From Albifimbria verrucaria (Eukaryota > Ascomycota > Sordariomycetes > Hypocreales > Stachybotryaceae): a DNA stretch of 64,000 nt. Position numbers and translations under genes: made by a program. Location: positions 2,046,001 through 2,110,000 of the forward strand of contig JAHREC010000011.1 in the NCBI GenBank assembly GCA_020081605.1. The letters are read 5' to 3'. Shown in pieces: positions 1 to 12,886 of the stretch (position 1 is the first letter of the stretch; each line of letters opens with the position of its first letter). The notes beneath the pieces are model-generated. The model did no database searches. It was given only the letters and a program-made list of their open reading frames with translations, and was not told the origin of the DNA.

Positions 1-43
1 ACGATCTCCAAAACCGATCATGCAATAGCACCGCGTAGTCACC

Positions 44-3000
44 ATGGCCGAGATCACGACCTTGGATGCCCTCCAAATTTTCCACCGCGAGCTTCTTGCT
101 CTCCAAGAGGGTCGTAACGATGGCGCGGAAACCCTGAACAACGAGGAGCTTACAGCTGTCTTTGAGAGGCAGCTTGGCCTAATATGGAATCATCCGCAGA
201 GAAGCGACAAGAGTCGCAATGCTGTGAAGTCGGGTATGGAGAAACGTCCCAACCCTGAGTCAAGAAACTAACACTTCGCCCAGGCCAAGCTGTGATAGAT
301 GGCAGCGAGTATCAACTGAATGAGCTGTTTCAGCAGACCGCACTCAACTTCGCCGACGAAATGGATCTCGACGAAATCGAGGCCGTCAAGTATCTACTCG
401 AGTCCCAGGAAGACCCAGTTGTCCTTGGCCGATCCCTCATCGAATGTGCCATCATACGCTTTCATCAGCAGCGCAAATACGCTCTGGATGCCTTGAGGCT
501 GCTTCTGGAGGCTGACGAACTCGATGTGGACGTGGAAGAACCTGGAGCTTCCGAAGCAACACGGGCCTATGTAGAAGCCCGCATCTTTTGTCGGGCACAA
601 ATCGTCTTCTGCCCAGGTGCATGTCAGCAATGGCAAGCGTGAAGACCTGGCTACAGAAAATCAACGACAAGCTTGCAGCGGCGCAGACCTTGAGCCAGGC
701 CACTGTTCGATCGGAAGAAATGGAAACAGTGGAGTTTTCTCGTATTAGCCTTGTTCAACAACACGAGCTTCTCGCTGTCATTCTTTGCCGGAGTATCGAG
801 GCTCGCCAAGCTGAGCCGAATGATTTTACCGAATTTATTCAATCCCTGAAGAGAGCAGACAAATACGACACGTTATTGGGTCAGTTAATTTCCTTGAGCA
901 CGAGTAGGTATGCTAACATGACTTATAGTTCATCTCATCCCCTGTATCGGCGCATACATCTCGATTTTCGGATCGAGCGAGGGTGGCCGTGATCTCACCG
1001 AAGTTCGTGCTCTTGATGCCAGACTCTTCCCTCAACCGAGGAAGCGAGTTGGCCACTGCCCTCATTGGGAGCTGCTGTCCGAGCTTGGTGGTTAGCTGAA
1101 TACAGCGGGTTCTATCTAGACGACCCTCCTGAGTCAGCTATACCTGCGGGTACCGATTTAGACGAGGGTAAGATTCTTGACATATCTTATTGTATTTTAC
1201 TGACATCATGCTAGAGGACCGCCAGCGATCAAAACAGTTCCTAGACTCTCTGAAGGATGGTGCTTTCGACTTCCTGTTATCTACAGCGGCTGATGCCAAG
1301 TCACCCGATTGGCATGATCCAACCAGAACTGGTATGCGAAAATGGCTGCAGAGGAAATCACCTGCTCTGCCAGCAGATACCATCCAGTTCTCCGAGTTCT
1401 TTCAGTTATGCTTCATGGCCCAACTTGAAGTGTTTGTCGATGCTTTCATTTCTAACCTGCCTGACGTTCTTCGCAAGCTCAGAGTTGAAGAAGACGAACA
1501 GCGACAACTTAGTCAAGCCCATGAGCAGGATCTAGACTTGGAGCGTTTCTTACTTATAATCGCATACGCTTACGAAAAGCGCCCTCAAGCTGCTGCGAGC
1601 TTCTGGTCAGACCCCGATAGCAACTTGGCTGGCTTCATGCAGTGGGCTTCTCGACGGGCATCAACTCCTTGGTTGCTGCGTTTTGTGAGATGCTCCAAGC
1701 TATCTCAGAAAACGACGATGGCGCTACAGCTGCTCATGAATTTCTCCTGGATGAGGGGCATCATTCCTCAGGTAAAATGAGAAAGTCACAATCCCTTACC
1801 TGGACGCAAATATTCAAGGAGCTTGACTTCTTCTCTGAGAGAATCAGACAAAAGCCAACTCAGTCGACCACGACCAGATTCCGAGCCGGTAAGCCAGCCA
1901 GCGACTTTGTTGAGACAGAGCCTGAGTCGGCCATGATGCTCGAATGTTATTTGCGTTTGATCACCAAGCTGGCTGGGGAGAGCGAGACTACAAGGCAGTT
2001 CCTCCTCCAGAACCCATCATATAATGTGACGGAAAAACTCTATGAGCTCGCCAGTGGTGCAATCCCCTCGGCTGCGGGGATGTATTTTCATGGCACTTAA
2101 AGCTCTCCTGTCACGCAAGACTGTTCAGGAAAGTCATATCATGTGGTCATACCTTGAGATGTGGATAACTGGTGGTTATGCCGGCCCAGCTACTACCCAG
2201 CATCGCCAAACGCAACAGAGTGCCCTATCCGCCATGGAACGCATTTTGGAGGAGATCAGTAATGGCTTTGAGGACCCAGAGTCTTTTATTCAGCTTCTTC
2301 TTGCTTTGATATGTCCGGCCTTGGACAGCAGCCCCTGAACGATGCCCTTCCTTCCCGGAAAATCTGGGTTCAGCATACCCTATCTCTGGAATTGACAACT
2401 ACGTTGACTACGTTATGGGATTGGTGTTTGCGACTAAGGTCAATGACCTACAGGATGCGAACCAAGCCCGAGTTTTGAAGCTGGGATGTCTAGATTTCAT
2501 GCTCTCATGCTTGGCTACTTTCAACGAAGATCTTATTGTGCTGGCCAACGAAACGAACCTGATGGTTGATTCAATAATATCGACAAGTGATCTTGCGACA
2601 TATGTTCGCCTACATCCGTTCTCCAGAGTGATGGAGTGGATGTTCAATGACAAGGTGATAGCAGGTTTGTTTAATGTTATCCACCAAGAGCCAAGCGATG
2701 TAGGCAACGCGGCGCCTGACTCACCTCTGATCTTGGGCATATTGCGTGCGGTCGAAGTCATCTCTCGAGTCCTGGATATGCAGTCGACATATCTTGATCT
2801 TGTTAGGCCGTTCCTCAAGCTCAAGTCAAGCCAACGGCGCCAGCCAGTTGCCAATGCGGCATTTGCATCTTTTGAGGATGGTCTGGTTACTCGACTGGGC
2901 CTTGTAGTCGACCTGGGAAGCTATTGCGGACTCGGACACCCTGAGCTAAGCTTGGCCTGCTTGAAGCTCTTGGAGCGCTTGTCTTCTTCGTCAAGGATTA

Positions 3001-5274
3001 CGTCTGTATGGTCAGGCGTGGGACGAAACGGACAGCGAAATAAGGCGATCGTGGCAATGGAGGCGAATGGGGAGCACGAGGTGATATCGCGACAATTTGT
3101 TGCCGAGCTGGTAACTCCTCTCGATGTTGGCCGGGAGGCTGAGTCCCCGAGCTACATGACAAAAATTTTCATCTTGGATTTCCTGTACAAGTGTCTTGAG
3201 GAAACGCCTAGAAAACCAACAATCGCTCATCTGCTATTGGGCTTCAAGTGCGGTATCGATTCTCTCTCCACCGAATCTCATGGACCCTTTGCAGATGGAA
3301 CTTCATTGTTTCACAGCACCTTACGGCTTTTGCTCGAGACTCCTCGGGCGATGCGCAAGGTATGCGAATGTGGCTCTTGGCTATCAAGGCACGCATCATG
3401 AAGATCCTACACATATTGTGGACATCACCCTTTCAGCACCGCTCGTTATAGAAGAGCTCCGTGAGAATGAATTTCTGTCACACCTTCTGGCCCGTGAGAC
3501 TATGATCCAGCCAGATCTTCTTTGGGAAGGCCAACATATTGCGGCACCCGAGTTCCCGCTGACCGATGGAGCCCCAACCCTCCTCGATTTCTTGACCATT
3601 CGCAGCGCGACATTTGAATATATTGGAATGGAGCTCTGCATGATCTCACAAGGCCGTATGCCTAGTGTGAAGAGGCAGATTTTCGAAGCACTGAATGGTC
3701 GAGTTGCTGGAGATGGCAACACACCAATCCAGACCCCAACCATATTCGATTTGTTCGATTTCCTACTTCCCGAAGGTGTCTGGGATTGGGCGGTTCCTCA
3801 GCTTCAGCTATACCAAGGAATTGATTTGTCGGTTTGCGTGGAGAAGGACGCAAGCTCAAACACTATCTACAATATTGAGCGGGTAAAGGAGGTGCTTCTC
3901 TTGAAGCAAAATGAGACCTGGACCTCGGGCGCTCTCATCTCTGCGCAAGATCTTGAGTTGATTGAGCGGGAAGAAGCTTCTATAGTCGAATATTTGGTCT
4001 CGTCGAACAGGAAGCAGCAAGTTGTTACCGAAGGCCTTCATGTCCTCAAGACGTGGACCAAGCTGCTGCTGATTATGGTGGAGACCAGCGACTTCAAAGA
4101 TTCTGCACGAATTTCCTTCTTCCTCCAAGCCCTTCAGGCTATTCTACCTAGCCTCGAAGCGTTTGCTGCAGACCGACCTGAGGAGGCATTTGAGCTGGCC
4201 AAGGTGGCCAAGGTGCTTTTGTTCAAGCTTGACCTCTCATCATCCGAAGAATCCAAGACCACCAGCCCGGCCATTGGAAATCTCATTGGTGAGAAACTCT
4301 TCCAACTCTTCCAGACATGCCTGCAGGCAACAGGCAAGTGGGCCGGAACTGTTCAGCTCAGATCGGTCTATTACGAGATTTGCTACTGGTACCTTACTGG
4401 CATGTCATCTGATGGAGTCCTAAGTTCTGGTCGCGACAAGACCATCCAAACCATTCACGCTTATGGTGAGCGTCTGATTAACGTTGTGTGCGAGGATGCC
4501 TACTGTGGCGAACCCGGCTGTCAGACAGCGGCGCTCATTTTCCTCAACACCCTGGTCAGCCTAGATCAACAAACCAAGAACAGTTATGTTGTTGAAACAC
4601 TGAACAAGCTCAATTTTATTGGTATTCTGATCGACTCGCTGCGAAACATCATGCAGGAGTGGCACTCAGCTCAAGGGCCTGGTAAGTTCAAGATGCTACA
4701 TTCTGCTCGTATGATATGATTCACTGACTCTGTTTAGGTCACACAAGTGAGCGAGAATTCCACTCAGCTCGTCTTGCTCTACTTCTCCAGCTGGCACAAA
4801 CACGTGCTGGTGCGAAGTACATGTTGCACGCAAACCTGTTCCGAACCATAGAAGTTTCGGGCTTGTTCACAGCCGACCCCGAGCTCCAAATGAGCTCTGA
4901 CAATCCTCATGCTGCGGAACAGCACTACGATCTTCTAGCCCGCGTGGTCCGCATCATCGGTGCTGTCTTGCTAAGCCGCGGCAACCACAACGTAGTGCAG
5001 GGCCGCAAGTTCCTCACGGATCACCGGATGCTCATCACCCACACACTGAAGCGCAGCGCCGGGATTGGTAGTGGACCCGCAGACAAGGGTCTGGAGGAGC
5101 GTATAAGCGACCTGGCAGACGGGCTGGTTGTTGTGATTGCTGCGACAGGCTTCCTCGAGGTGAGCATAAGCACAGACTCAAACATGACATGGAGAATTTT
5201 GTGCTAACCCCTGGCAGTTTGAGAACGAGACCGTGTCGGTGCCTAGAGCGGAGAATCAAGGATTATTCCATTAG
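44..5274 (+). CDS. nup192: Nucleoporin NUP192/NUP205 (inner-ring scaffold)
   Basis: Large alpha-solenoid scaffold of the nuclear pore inner ring, about 1,655 residues after splicing, the usual size for fungal Nup192. The start lies in a good context (caccATGgcc). Five introns are visible: 234-283, 880-928, 1168-1214, 4682-4737 and 5160-5217. Recognisable Nup192 segments include RAWWLAEYSGFYLDDPPE (about 1090-1140), a TIFDLFDFLLPEG block near 3741 and SRLPS-like GMELCMISQGRMPS near 3629. The reading frame breaks at about 586-590, 1041-1050, 1660-1672, 2064-2067 (CCCC), 2332-2356, 3330-3345 and 3428-3433. Each time the homologous sequence resumes in another frame, so I annotate one gene. Because Nup192 is essential in fungi, sequence error is likelier than loss. 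It converges on the RING gene downstream. Confidence 0.9.
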
Positions 5275-5903
5275 AGGGTATAGTATGATATCGCGTGATG
5301 GGGGCTGGGAAATACACATCGGCGTTCAGGACGAGAATGTATCTGGCATGAAAAGATAGAGTAGGTTGGCATAGTATAAGTGTAACTGAAAAAATATTTG
5401 TCACTGCGCCGTTTTCACATTCCGGAGACGAACCGATCACAATATATGCGACAGTGCATGCACGATCATCATCAGATTGGTTTGCCCGTGGAAATTAACG
5501 GTTTCTGGATGTTCATATTTCTACCAGGATATTTAAACGCTCCTTTGAAGAGCAACTCGAGTCCAAAGACCTCAATAGGTGTACTTGGAATCAGTTTGGG
5601 TATTTACAAGGAAATTATGTATGTTTCCTAGGGGCAGGTGGTGGCTGCTGTAACGCTTCCTACGTCCAGATTTGCCGTTGCCCTGACTAGCATCAGTAAT
5701 CAACACATGTAATATGTATGAATCTGCCTGCTATTTTGCTGATTACGCTGCCCATGGTTTGTTCCATAGATTGCAACGAGGCGTTCGTCCCGAGTGTTGC
5801 CTGAATCACGCTTATCAAGCGGCATAGGTCAACGAGTAAGTCGGGTCCTTGGTTTGTTTTGAGGAATCTTTGTCCTCTGTCTTCGTGTCTGGGTTGTCAA
5901 GCA
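5275..5903. other. Convergent 3' intergenic region
   Basis: AT-rich spacer between the stop codons of NUP192 (+) and the RING gene (-). It presumably holds both 3' UTRs. No open frame with coding character, repeat or RNA gene is visible. Confidence 0.6.
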
Positions 5904-6868
5904 TCAAGTCGTAGGGTTTGCCTTGCGCTTGCCCTTCCTCGTAGTAGTCATTAACTTCAATTCTAATGGCCAGTAGCCCTTGGTCTTGGCAGTGTATGTG
6001 TTTCGAGGCTTCATGTCGATTTTGGACCGACACATGGGACATTTGCCCTTTGTTGCTTCGACGTGGAGAGATGAGTGCAAGCATTGTGCACAATATAAAT
6101 GACCTAAGTTGTGAATGTGAGTAAGAAGGGTGTTGAAGTAAAAAATCATGTGTAGGTCCGGCATACCACAATGAGTGACTGTTAGAGTAGTCACGTCGTC
6201 CATACAGATGACACATTGAAAGGTCGATATTTTGATCCTCTTGTCTTCCTCTGGTTTCTTCAACGATTCCGGGACTTCATTGGCTTCTGTTAAGTCGATA
6301 GTATGAAGATCTTCTGCAGAAGGATCGTCTTCTGTGTTATTCAGGCCCCGTGGACTTTCTCCAAACAAATCCTCCTCGTCCAAATCTTGGATGAATGCGT
6401 TTTGTTGGGCGAACGAGTCGGGTTGGCTAACCGTGGGCTCTTCTACACCGGAACCGGAGGTTCGGGGCCGCTTGGTAACAGGTGATGGTTCTCTGAGCGG
6501 AGCGTTACGCTTTCTCGTTGGGGCACGGTTTCCGAGAAGGACGTTTGCGAGCTATGGGGAAGTGCTTCGTCCCCGAACAGATCATCGGTGAACTGGGTAT
6601 CGAGGGAGTCGTCCAGGCTGATGCCCGTGAGCTGTGTTTCCGAGCGTGAGGGGCCGGGGAGAGGCATGTTGCGGGTCTGCAAAGGTCTCGACGCAGCGGC
6701 GTTGAAGTCATTCGTGGTGGTTCTCGAGGAGCGGCGAGGTGGTGATAGTGGGAAATTTGCAGGATCCAGGTCGGTGTCGACGAGAGGCGTGAGATAGTGA
6801 TCGAAGGGGTTCGGGAGCGAGTTCACGTGGTTGCCAGTGACGGTATCGTCAGGCCAAAAGGCAGACAT
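5904..6868 (-). CDS. C3HC4 RING finger protein, SLX8-like ubiquitin ligase
   Basis: About 300 residues: a long disordered, Ser/Pro-rich N terminus, then a C-terminal RING with CVICMDD, THC-GHLYC-AQC and KGKCPMC elements (C3HC4 spacing), ending in a basic tail (TTTRKGKRKANPTT). This architecture matches fungal SLX8, the RING partner of SUMO-targeted ubiquitin ligases, but generic nuclear RING proteins look similar, so the name is an inference. An intron at 6104-6166 splits the RING between C3 and its His. One frame break sits at the TTT run 6529-6531, where one added base joins TSFSE to NRAPTRKRNAPLREP. The start at 6868 has a caccATG context. An alternative start at 7137 (MSATLVSPPPHDQ) would need one more frame correction near 7040. 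Confidence 0.55.
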
Positions 6869-7600
6869 GGTGGAGTGGGAAGCGTTGAGGGTCGAGTTCT
6901 GCCTTAGTGCCGCCGAGGGCAAGGATTGGTTTGTAGAAGCGTGATGTCGGGGCGAGGAGGACCTGGCAAGTGGCGAACCGGCGTGGGTCAAGGGCGGCGG
7001 GAGGACGGAGCGGCCACCGGGTCCTCCTGTCAAGAAGGCACTCTCGCCATGCAGCAGCCGGGGTTGCTATCGATGGGACCGGTCGACAGGACGTTGGACT
7101 GGTCGTGGGGCGGCGGAGAGACGAGTGTGGCTGACATGGAATACGTAGGAGAGAGAGAAGTTGGAGGGATGTATCGTGAGGGTTATATCGCAGCGGAGTT
7201 GGGAGCCAGATGGAGACCAGGGTCGGGGACCCGCGGATGATGGGCCAAGGCGCCAGGTGGGAGAACTAGAGGCGAAGGAATGAATGAATGAACGAGTGAG
7301 TTGCAAGAAAGAAAGCGGCACTTGGTTAGAGTGGTTGAAAGTCAGGAAGTCGGGGCGAGAGCCATTAGAAAGGATACTCGGACGTAACGAGGTGATGACA
7401 AAGACGAGGGCAAAGGCAAAGACGCTGTTCCTTGACGAGGGAAGGGCATGTCGTTGTGTTTACAAGGCGATGGATCAGACGAAGGCCTATTGGGGGCGAC
7501 GTGGGTTTTAGCGCCGACGATGTCCTGGTTCTCTTTTGTTTTGGCTCAGCTGGTTTTGCCTCCGGCGTTGGGCCAGCATCCAAGCGCTGGGGTTTGTCAG

Positions 7601-7669
7601 ACAAAGGCAAAGGCAAAGTAGGCAAAGGCAAAATAAAGCAAAGCAGAGCAGAGCAGAGCAAAGCAGAGG
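7601..7669. repeat. Degenerate GGCAAA / AGCAGAGCA tandem repeat
   Basis: Short tandem units (aaaggc, then gcaaagcagagcagagcag) run for about 70 bp in the intergenic region. They look like a degenerate microsatellite. No function is evident. Confidence 0.75.
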
Positions 7670-8391
7670 TGAAGGTTGGTTGTTGGTGCGTGCATGCGTG
7701 CGTGCAGGAGTCCTCCTTTTCCTGGTTGATTACAGTCCAGCACTGTATGTACTGGAGGTACAATACGATCCCGGTTTGGGTTTATTGGGACACAAGTCTC
7801 TGTATGTAATCACCGTGTCGTGTCTCGCCGCACAGGTTGCTCCGGTGGCGACTTGGGTGAATCCCTTTTTCCTTTCTTTTTCCCAACAACCACCCTTTTG
7901 CTCTGCCCTTTGCCATGAGCTGCAAACGCCCCTCCCACTCTCTGGTCCTGCGCATGTCCTGTAAGTAAGAAAAAGAAGAAATTTGCGCTGGATCTTGTCG
8001 AATAGCGTCCCCAGCCCGTGTCAGACTCCCTCACCATATCCGTCAGCCAATGCCACGATGCTGTCACCATTACGCTGTGCTTGCATCGGAACGGCATCGT
8101 ATGAGGAGGACGCCCGTCCCAACGCTGTGCCTTGTTAGGCAGGCTACCTGTGCGAGCGCGGAGCTTGGATGTGATAGAACTGCATCCTCCAGCTGACCCA
8201 ACGCCACTGTCTTGTCGCCGTGCCGCTCTCCTTCACCAATCGTCTCACGGATGGACGGGTGGACAACGCCGCCAGCTCGACCGTCCCATGGTCATTCACC
8301 AATAGGCCGCCAACCCAACCGACGGGTTGTTATTTCTACGAAAACTTCTGCCCATGTTACACATTCCACATTCCACATATGCGGTCATGGT

Positions 8392-8450
8392 TTTGCTTTG
8401 CTTTGCTTTGCTCTGCTCTGTGCTGTCCTGCCCTGTCCTGTCGTGACACC
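8392..8450. repeat. TTTGC pentanucleotide microsatellite grading into CTGTCC
   Basis: Several TTTGC units are followed by CTCTG and CCTGT-type units, giving a pyrimidine-rich tract about 60 bp long upstream of MIP1. Confidence 0.75.
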
Positions 8451-9381
8451 AACGGCACAGTCGGATGCTGCACCTGGGACGCATCCCACAATGGCCTCGA
8501 GCTGAGCATATCGGCATTGCATGTCACACCATTTTCCCGGATCAGTCTACACTGAGCAACAAAGTAACGTAGTAGACAATGTCACATGACGTGTGCGTCT
8601 TTATCCCCATGCATCAAGATTCTGGGGCAAGCCCCTGGTGAAGATGATCCATATTGGGGAGGCAAAGATTAGCAGACAAGCATGAATACGGAAATTCACC
8701 ATCCTAAGAAGCTCCTTGTTTAAGGAGCTGTCGTGGCGTTGTCAAGTTTGAGTGTTAAAAATATCGATACAACATGGGTGTAGGACACCCTTTGCTTGTG
8801 GCCCTTTTCTAATTCTGCCCCTGGCTCTTGTTCTCCAGGCACATGAAGATGTGACGAAATTCCCTGTACTCGGCACAGAATGTCACAACTTGTGGTTTGT
8901 AAGTACTAGAAGAATTCGTGACTTCAATATTTAGAAAGTAAAATTTTCCATATGAAATCCATCCACCTGTTTTTCTAAATCGCATCTTCTTCCAACTTGA
9001 CCAACTCCTGCATCAGCCATACCCATCAGCCATACCAGGCCCATGTTCCAGACCCTTTTACTGTCTGCAGAGACAACCCCACATCGAATTCCACCTTACT
9101 GAGATGGGAGCGCATGAGAGAAGGGTCCACTGTTATCCAAATGCCGGCTCCTTAGCTCGACAGCAAATCAAATCTTTGGCCACCACGGCGGGTTCGCACT
9201 AAGAAACTTCCTCTGCATCCTATGACTACACCACACCATCCACCCCTATCAACGGGACCTCGAGACAGCCTAGAGTCATCGTCGTCATTCATCGTCTGCT
9301 GTCGTTTAATCGCTGCCCCTCCAGCACCTCGGCGATCCCCTTCTCCCGCCCACGACACCCGTTTCCGAGCATCATTTCGAC

Positions 9382-9402
9382 ATGTCGCATCGCGCTTCCT
9401 GA
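9382..9402 (+). promoter_or_regulatory. Candidate six-codon upstream ORF before MIP1
   Basis: ATG TCG CAT CGC GCT TCC TGA ends three bases before the chosen MIP1 start at 9406. If it lies in the mRNA it could lower initiation at MIP1 or require reinitiation. The transcript 5' end is unknown. Confidence 0.35.
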
Positions 9403-9405
9403 GCC

Positions 9406-12400
9406 ATGATTAGTCCTGCCGCTGCCCACGTTCAGCGAGCTTCCACGGCCAGCTTCGTGCGCATCGCCCGACACCAAGCTTTCAGGCGCCATGCTTGGAG
9501 AGCTCATGTGCGCTGGCTAGCTGCCGTTGCTGGCGAGTCGAGCTCGGGCCGGTCTCGTTCCTTAGCTGGTGAGCTCAGAGCAGCCCGCTTCCTCCTCCGT
9601 GCGCCCATCTCACAAGTATCTTTCCATAGTTCCTGCCAAAGCTCGGTACAATGAAATCGGCGTTCAGCAGATCAGCTCCCATATTTTCGACCAGGTCTTC
9701 CTCGATGGCTCAAAGCCCCTCCAGCCGAACTCGTCGAGTTGTCAAAGGACCATTTAAAACGTCACGACTTGCTCGGCAAGAACACCGACAATGCTGAGCC
9801 CATCGGATTTGACCTGCCTCGGCTTCAGGGTCGCACACTCGATGAACACTTCCACAAGCTTGGCGCGGATTGCGCAGAGCCCTTCCTCAGCTATGCTAAA
9901 CAGTTCGCGCGCGCAAACGCTCCGCCGAGACCGAGAAAATGGGTGCGCCGCAGCGGTTGGACAAAGTACTATCCCGATGGACGGACAGAGCAAGTTGAGG
10001 CACCAGACGATAATATGCTTTGCTTTGACACCGAGGTCATGTGGAAAGAAAGTCCATTTGCTATTATGGCGTGCGCATCAGGAACCACCGCCTGGTATGC
10101 TTGGCTTTCGCCGTGGCTGCTGGGCGAGTCCACAACCCCGCGGCACTTGATACCGTTAGGTGATCCCTCCAAAGAAAGGATTATTGTTGGACATAATATT
10201 GGGTACGACCGGGCACGGGTTTTGGAAGAATATGACCTCAAGCAAACCAGAAATGCGTTCCTGGATACAATGTCGCTTCACGTTGCCGTGAATGGCATGT
10301 GCTCCCAACAGCGCCCAACCTGGATGAAACACAAGAAAAACCAAGAATTGAGAGAAAGGGTAGCAAGCGAAACCCCGATCACAATCTAGCCGAGCTTCTA
10401 AGCAGTGCGAGCATGCATGACGAAGAGGAGCTTTGGGTTGAAAGGAGTTCTGTCAACTCCCTCCGTGATGTCGCTAAATTTCACCTTAACGTCTCCATTG
10501 ACAAAGTCGTGCGTGACGATTTCGGAACATTGAACCGAGATGAGATCATGGCCAAGTTGGATCAGCTACTCGACTATTGTGCCGCCGACGTCTCTATCAC
10601 TCACCGTATTTATCAAATCGTCTTTCCAAATTTCCTAGATGTATGCCCGCACCCCGTTAGTTTTGCCGCCTTGCGGCATCTCTCGTCAGTTATACTCCCC
10701 GTCAACAAGTCTTGGGAGGCGTACATTGCAAATGCAGAGGCGACCTACCACCGCTTGTCAGATGCCGTTCAGGAAAGACTAGTCGGTTTGACGGATAAGG
10801 CTCTTGAAATCAAAGATCAGCCGGAAGTATGGCAGAACGACCCTTGGCTACAACAGCTGGACTGGTCCGGCCAAGAAATCAAGATGGTAAAAGGCAAGCG
10901 CAAGAACGACCCCCAAGGCCGGCAGCAAGACAAAAGAAACCAGGCATGCCTCAATGGTATAAGGATTTGTTTCAGAAGAACGACGCCCCCATTAACATCA
11001 CCGTCCGTACAAGAATTGCACCGTTACTCCTGAAACTAGCCTGGGATGGGAATCCTTTGTTCTGGTCCGACAAATATGGCTGGACTTTCCGTGTATCCAA
11101 GGCCGACAGCATCAAGTACACAGGCAAGCAGATGAGCGAATGTGTTTTCGACGAGAGCGAAGCCGCCTTACGAGACGACAAGACGCATGTATACTTCAAG
11201 CTGCCTCACAAGGACGGTCCGACCGCCCGTTGTGCAAATCCAATGGCCAAAGGTTACCTCACATACTTCGAAAACGGGACGTTATCCTCGGAGTACTCAT
11301 ATGCCAAGGAAGCTCTGGAAATGAACGCGTCATGTTCATACTGGATCAGTGCACGCGACAGGATCAGATCTCAAATGGTCGTTTATGAAGAAGACCTACC
11401 AAAGTCAGGAAAACCCAAGCGCAAGACCAAGAAGGCTACAGCAGAGAGTGACGGCTTTATCCTTCCCCAGGTTATACCTATGGGAACCATTACTCGCAGA
11501 GCTGTCGAGAATACCTGGCTGACTGCCAGTAATGCAAAGAAGAACCGCGTCGGATCCGAGCTGAAGGCGATGGTTAAAGCTCCTAAGGGTTACTGCTTCG
11601 TTGGTGCTGATGTAGACTCAGAAGAGCTTTGGATTGCTAGTTTGGTGGGCGACGCAACTTTCAAACTGCACGGTGGTAATGCTGTTGGGTTTATGACTCT
11701 GGAAGGTACCAAGGCTGCTGGGACAGATCTTCACTCACGTACGGCTTCCATCCTTGGTATTACTCGCAACAATGCCAAAGTTTTCAACTACGGTCGAATC
11801 TATGGCGCTGGTCTAAAATTCGCTGCCACGTTGCTACGCCAGTTTAATCCCAATCTGTCAGAGAAGGAGACGATGGAAGTTGCCAGCAGACTGTATGCCA
11901 CTACAAAGGGTACCAAGACCAATCGTAAGATGCTATATAACCGCCCATTCTGGCGCGGAGGGACAGAATCATTTGTCTTCAACAAGCTTGAAGAATTCGC
12001 TGAACAGGAACGGCCCAGGACGCCTGTGCTAGGCGCAGGTATTACTGAGGCGCTGATGGGTCGTTTCATCAGCAAGGGCGGTTACTTGACATCGCGAATC
12101 AACTGGGCCATCCAATCGTCCGGTGTAGATTACCTGCACTTGCTGATCGTCGGCATGGATTACTTGACTCGACGATTTAATATCAATGCCAGGGTGGCCA
12201 TCACTGTACACGACGAGATTAGATATTTGGTAAAGGAGGAAGACAAGTACCGAGCAGCCATGGCGCTTCAAGTCGCCAACCTGTGGACACGTGCGATGTT
12301 TTCACAGCAAGTTGGCATTGAAGATCTTCCTCAGTCGTGCGCCTACTTTTCTGCCGTGGATATTGACCATGTGCTTCGAAAGGAGGTGGATATGGACTGC

Positions 12401-12886
12401 ATTACTCCGAGCCATTCGACGGCCATTCCACCTGGCGAGAGCTTGGACATTGTGGCCTTGTTGGAAAAAGGAGACGAGGCAAAGCTCGACCCGTCGGTGG
12501 TCCCTGATGCAAAGTTTGCACCTGCATTAGAAGGTATCGACTACAAACCCCGAGTTCCAGTGATGAAGACTATTCAAGAAACACTTGGAGACAGCCCCAC
12601 ATTTATGAAGGCGCAAATTATCAATACCGAGGAGGAATTGCGCGAGATGATGAAAGAAGTCCGCAAGGTTGAGGCGGCTGCCGGACAGAAGACGAAGGCA
12701 CTGGCTCCGGGGTCATCGAAAAAGGTACTACCATATCATGCCATGCCACAGCTGGTACCGATGGATGAACCGATGTCCGTGGCTGAAGCACTGAGCGCCA
12801 GGAACCGTAACGGATTTGACGGCAAGAATAAGTGGCATTGGGCCAGGCAGGCCGGGAAGGGATCCCGACCTACGTGGAGGGCCTGA
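9406..12886 (+). CDS. MIP1: Mitochondrial DNA polymerase gamma catalytic subunit
   Basis: Family A replicase of mitochondrial DNA, about 1,160 residues, no intron seen. The N terminus (MISPAAAHVQRASTASFVRI) is Arg/Ser/Ala-rich without acids, a mitochondrial presequence. The 3'-5' exonuclease follows, with exo motifs CFDTEVMW (about 10021) and VGHNIGYDRARVLEEYDL (about 10188). GMPQWYKDLFQKND (about 10945) opens the conserved linker. Polymerase motif A is VGADVDSEELWIASLVGDA (about 11600), motif B RNNAKVFNYGRIYGAG (about 11765) and motif C VHDEIRYLV (about 12207). A long C-terminal extension is usual in fungi. Frame breaks lie near 9600, 9715-9724, 10365-10376 and in CCCCC at 10910-10914. From 10920 to the stop the frame is intact. 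All catalytic motifs are present. Confidence 0.95.

Larger units (their letters stand above)
6869..9405. other. Divergent spacer between RING gene and MIP1
   Basis: A 2.5 kb stretch with no gene I can support. It must carry the promoters and leaders of both flanking genes. It contains a purine-rich repeat at 7601-7669, a TTTGC repeat near 8392-8425, and a six-codon upstream ORF at 9382-9402. The small open frames here have low-complexity, promoter-like composition. Confidence 0.55.
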
